Of a stretch of DNA of 64,000 nt, positions 61,739 to 64,000 are shown piece after piece. Below the pieces are notes generated by a model. That model had not been told where the DNA came from. It did not search any database and was given only the letters and a program-made list of their open reading frames with translations. This stretch comes from Granulicella rosea (GTDB lineage Bacteria; Acidobacteriota; Terriglobia; Terriglobales; Acidobacteriaceae). Numbering within the stretch: position 1 is the stretch's first letter; the number at the start of each line of letters is the position of its first letter. A program made the translations under genes and the position numbers. The stretch spans positions 682,001 to 746,000 of the forward strand of contig NZ_FZOU01000001.1 of NCBI RefSeq assembly GCF_900188085.1, written 5' to 3'.

Positions 61739-63451
61739 CTAAGGTGTAGTCACGGCGGGGGCGGGATGGCGCAGCCGCTGGACGATAGTCATGACCAGCT
61801 CCTCGACCTCTTTCGGCTGCACGGTGGCTTTGGTGAGGAACTGGGTGGGGCCGAGGCGCAGCGCGGACATCTCGCTGTCCGAGACCTCGCGGCCGCTGTA
61901 GACGACCAGCGGCAGGGTGCGCAGGTCGGGCTGCTGACGGAGCCAGTTGACCAGCGAGAAGCCGTCGCCATCCGGCAGCTTGAGATCGAGGATAATCAGG
62001 TCCGGCCGCGAGAGCATGCAGTGCTCGATGGCCTGCTGGCGGGTACGGGCGTGGTCGATCTGAACGTTCGCGTCCTCGAAGCCCGCGACGACGACGGCTG
62101 CCAGGTCGACGTCGTCCTCGACCAGCAGGACGTAGGCGGGACCGTCGCCGGTGTGCAGCACGCGCGAAAGCTCAGCCAGCAGCAGGTTTTCGTTGAACGG
62201 TTTTTGCACCCAGCCCTCGGGCCTGGGTGCGGCCGGCTTTGCGCCGTTGGTGTGCAGGCCGGGCGGCGGCGTCGCCGGGGGCAGGACGGAGAGGATGACG
62301 ACGGGAATGCTGGCGGTGGCGGGCGAGTGCTTCAGCCGCTGCAGCGTCTCCCATCCGCTGAGTCCGGGCATGTAGAGGTCGAGCAGGATGGCCTCGACCT
62401 CATGCTCGTGCGCGAGCTGGATGGCCCGCTCGCCGCTTTCGGCCTCGAGGATCTGGTAGCCCTGGCGCAGCAGGTGCTCGGAGACGACGGCGCGGATGCC
62501 GGGATCGTCGTCGCAGATGAGTACGGTCGCGTCGCCGGCCGGCGTGGTGATGGTGGTATGGGGGACGGCCGAGCTTTCGAGCGGACGGCTGTTGCGCGGC
62601 AGCTCCATGCAGAGCGAGGCGCCGGCGGTCTCGTTCGCGAGCGCCCAGATGCGTCCGCCGTGCTGGTTGACGATGGTGCGGCAGATGGCGAGGCCAAGGC
62701 CGGTGCCGCCCTTCTGGCGTGCGTCCGCGGCCTCGACCTGCTGGAAGCGGTCAAAGATGGTGTCGAGCTTGTTGAGCGGGATGCCGCGGCCCTGGTCGGA
62801 GACTCGAAGCCGCACCGTCTGGGCGTTGCCTTCGAAGCTGATCTGTACGAGCGCGCCCGAGGGCGAGAATTTGATGGCGTTCGAGAGCAGGTTGGTGAGG
62901 ACCTGCAGGATGCGGTCGGGGTCGCCGTCGAAGAAGATGGTATCGGGCGAACTCATGAGCACGGGCTCGAGCCGGACGCCGGCCGCATCGCCCATGGCCT
63001 GCATGGTTTCGAGCGCCTGCAGGACGAGTTCGCGCAGCGAGCAGCGCCGGATGTGCAGCGGCGCGCGGCCGGATTCCATCCGTTCGAGGTCCAGAATGTC
63101 ATTGATCAGACGGATGAGCCGGTCGGTGTTGGTGACGGCGATGCGCAGCAGGTTCTGGGCCTTGGGGTCCATCGCGCCGAGCAGACCGGCAGAGAGCAGG
63201 CCGAGCGCGCCGCGGATGCTGGTGAGCGGTGTGCGCAGTTCGTGCGAGACGGTCGAGATGAACTCGTCCTTGATGCCGTCGAGTTCGGAGCGTTGCAGGA
63301 GCAGGGAGTTCTGCGTCTGCTGGGCCTCTTTGGCCGTGACCAGTTGCGCGCGCAGGTGGTCGATCGTCCGCCGCGCCATCAGGTAAAGCGAGAGCAGGGC
63401 GCCGGCGGCGGCGCTGAGGATGAGATAGCCGAAAATAATGACAATGTGCAT
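61739..63451 (-). CDS. Hybrid sensor kinase with two C-terminal receivers
   Basis: A 570-residue protein: one N-terminal helix (IVIIFGYLILSAAAGALLSLYL), a short coil, HisKA with His in FISTVSHELRTPLTS, HATPase (LTNLLSNAIKFSPSG, DQGRGIP, GGTGLGLAICRTI), receiver 1 (ICDDDPG, Asp in ILLDLYMPGLSG, Lys in VQKPF) and receiver 2 (LVEDDVD, Asp in IILDLKLPDGDG, Lys in LTKATV). There is no periplasmic sensor domain. ATG 63451 starts just before the membrane helix; the frame continues to 63541 but lacks signal there. With the two small genes downstream it forms a multi-step phosphorelay. Confidence 0.9.
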   Translation of the reverse strand: MHIVIIFGYLILSAAAGALLSLYLMARRTIDHLRAQLVTAKEAQQTQNSLLLQRSELDGIKDEFISTVSHELRTPLTSIRGALGLLSAGLLGAMDPKAQNLLRIAVTNTDRLIRLINDILDLERMESGRAPLHIRRCSLRELVLQALETMQAMGDAAGVRLEPVLMSSPDTIFFDGDPDRILQVLTNLLSNAIKFSPSGALVQISFEGNAQTVRLRVSDQGRGIPLNKLDTIFDRFQQVEAADARQKGGTGLGLAICRTIVNQHGGRIWALANETAGASLCMELPRNSRPLESSAVPHTTITTPAGDATVLICDDDPGIRAVVSEHLLRQGYQILEAESGERAIQLAHEHEVEAILLDLYMPGLSGWETLQRLKHSPATASIPVVILSVLPPATPPPGLHTNGAKPAAPRPEGWVQKPFNENLLLAELSRVLHTGDGPAYVLLVEDDVDLAAVVVAGFEDANVQIDHARTRQQAIEHCMLSRPDLIILDLKLPDGDGFSLVNWLRQQPDLRTLPLVVYSGREVSDSEMSALRLGPTQFLTKATVQPKEVEELVMTIVQRLRHPAPAVTTP

Positions 63452-63709
63452 AACGGCGGTCTCGTGGTCTGTTGATAGTAACGCACGATCCCACGTAAGG
63501 GATTGAATCCGAACGAGGGAAGTTATTGTCGTGGGAGACACTGCCGGTCTTCGCGGGCATCTCTTCTCGGACTTGCCGGGGATGACTCCGCTCTGCTGCT
63601 GTCCTTACGATCCGACCATCGCAGTATAACCGCCCGAAACGGGAAATGGCCCGAAACATCGTGGCCGGGGCCGGAGGTTTCGAGCCATTTTGCTGCGGTC
63701 GAAAAGAGT

Positions 63710-64000
63710 TTAAGCGGTCACTGGAACGTTATCGAGGATCTCGGCGAACTTCTTGCCGTGACGAGCCTCGTAACCCTTCTTGTGATAGGCGTAGCCGGCG
63801 ATGAGGGGCAGAGCGATCGAGGCCTCGGAGTAGACCATCTGCTCGTAGACCATGTCGACCTTGCCCCAGGAGCTGGCTTCCTTCAGGGTCGAGCCGGAGA
63901 GCGCGCCGTCGCGAACGTCGGCCACCGTGATCTGGATGGCGTACTTGTGCATGTCGGCATCGACGCCGATGATCTCGGCGGCGACGACGATGTCCTGCGC
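63710..64000 (-). CDS. Deoxyhypusine-synthase-like protein (C-terminal part, cut by window end)
   Basis: The frame is open to the end of the window, giving the last 96 residues. AQDIVVAAEIIGVDADMHKY, ITVADVRDGALSGSTLKEAS and SSWGKVDMVYEQMVYSEASIA match the C-terminal NAD/spermidine-site region of bacterial deoxyhypusine-synthase-family proteins, including the SWGK motif that in eukaryotes holds the active Lys. Bacteria lack eIF5A, so family members here make homospermidine or act on unknown amines. Stop is TAA at 63710. Confidence 0.75.
   Translation of the reverse strand, partial: AQDIVVAAEIIGVDADMHKYAIQITVADVRDGALSGSTLKEASSWGKVDMVYEQMVYSEASIALPLIAGYAYHKKGYEARHGKKFAEILDNVPVTA

Overview
The window comes from a high-GC member of the Acidobacteria, most likely family Acidobacteriaceae (Granulicella/Terriglobus/Edaphobacter-like). 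This is inferred from three very large Oar-type TonB-dependent receptors with N-terminal carboxypeptidase-regulatory domains and no SusD, a MacB/FtsX-type permease, a Reg_prop-type sensor kinase, SpoIIE-type phosphatases, and short hairpin repeats of the kind scattered through acidobacterial genomes. No rRNA, tRNA or CRISPR array was seen.

Region 1 (about 0.3-30.7 kb) holds three carbohydrate-use loci. The first is a beta-propeller sensor kinase and LuxR-type regulator, a GH53 endo-galactanase, a GH35 beta-galactosidase and a TonB receptor, which together suggest galactan side-chain use. The GH53 and receptor genes carry nearly the same upstream element of about 40 bp. The second is a fructan/sucrose locus: fructokinase and a GntR/LacI hybrid regulator on the minus strand, then receptor, GH32, sugar porter and ketose 3-epimerase on the plus strand. 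The third is a receptor, a giant NHL/Ig-like protein and an alginate-lyase-family enzyme.

Region 2 (30.9-41.5 kb) is mixed: GH25 lysozyme, a membrane SpoIIE phosphatase, a tandem cyclophilin, a TMTC-like membrane TPR protein convergent with a GT2, a second GH35 and a FAD disulfide oxidoreductase.

Region 3 (41.6-51.3 kb, minus strand) is a six-gene unit: adaptor, ABC ATPase, MacB-like permease, TolC-like channel, NtrC-type regulator and NtrY-like kinase. Just upstream are a good match to a sigma-54 promoter and two helically phased palindromes, so the pump appears to be controlled by its own enhancer-binding regulator.

Region 4 (51.3-57 kb) contains a YhcG-type PD-(D/E)XK protein interrupted by an in-frame palindromic repeat, a second SpoIIE phosphatase, and a TetR regulator divergent from an MDR oxidoreductase across a near-perfect operator.

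Region 5 (57.2-60.7 kb) is a plasmid-type maintenance module: parA, a ribbon-helix-helix partner and a RepA initiator, with dense CATGTMTAC-type inverted repeats between them, two iteron-like repeats after repA, and a complete IS5-family element beside them. The window is therefore either on a megaplasmid/chromid or carries an integrated plasmid backbone.

Region 6 (60.7-64 kb, minus strand) has short repeats, a hybrid kinase / receiver / HPt phosphorelay and the C-terminal part of a deoxyhypusine-synthase-like protein that runs off the end.
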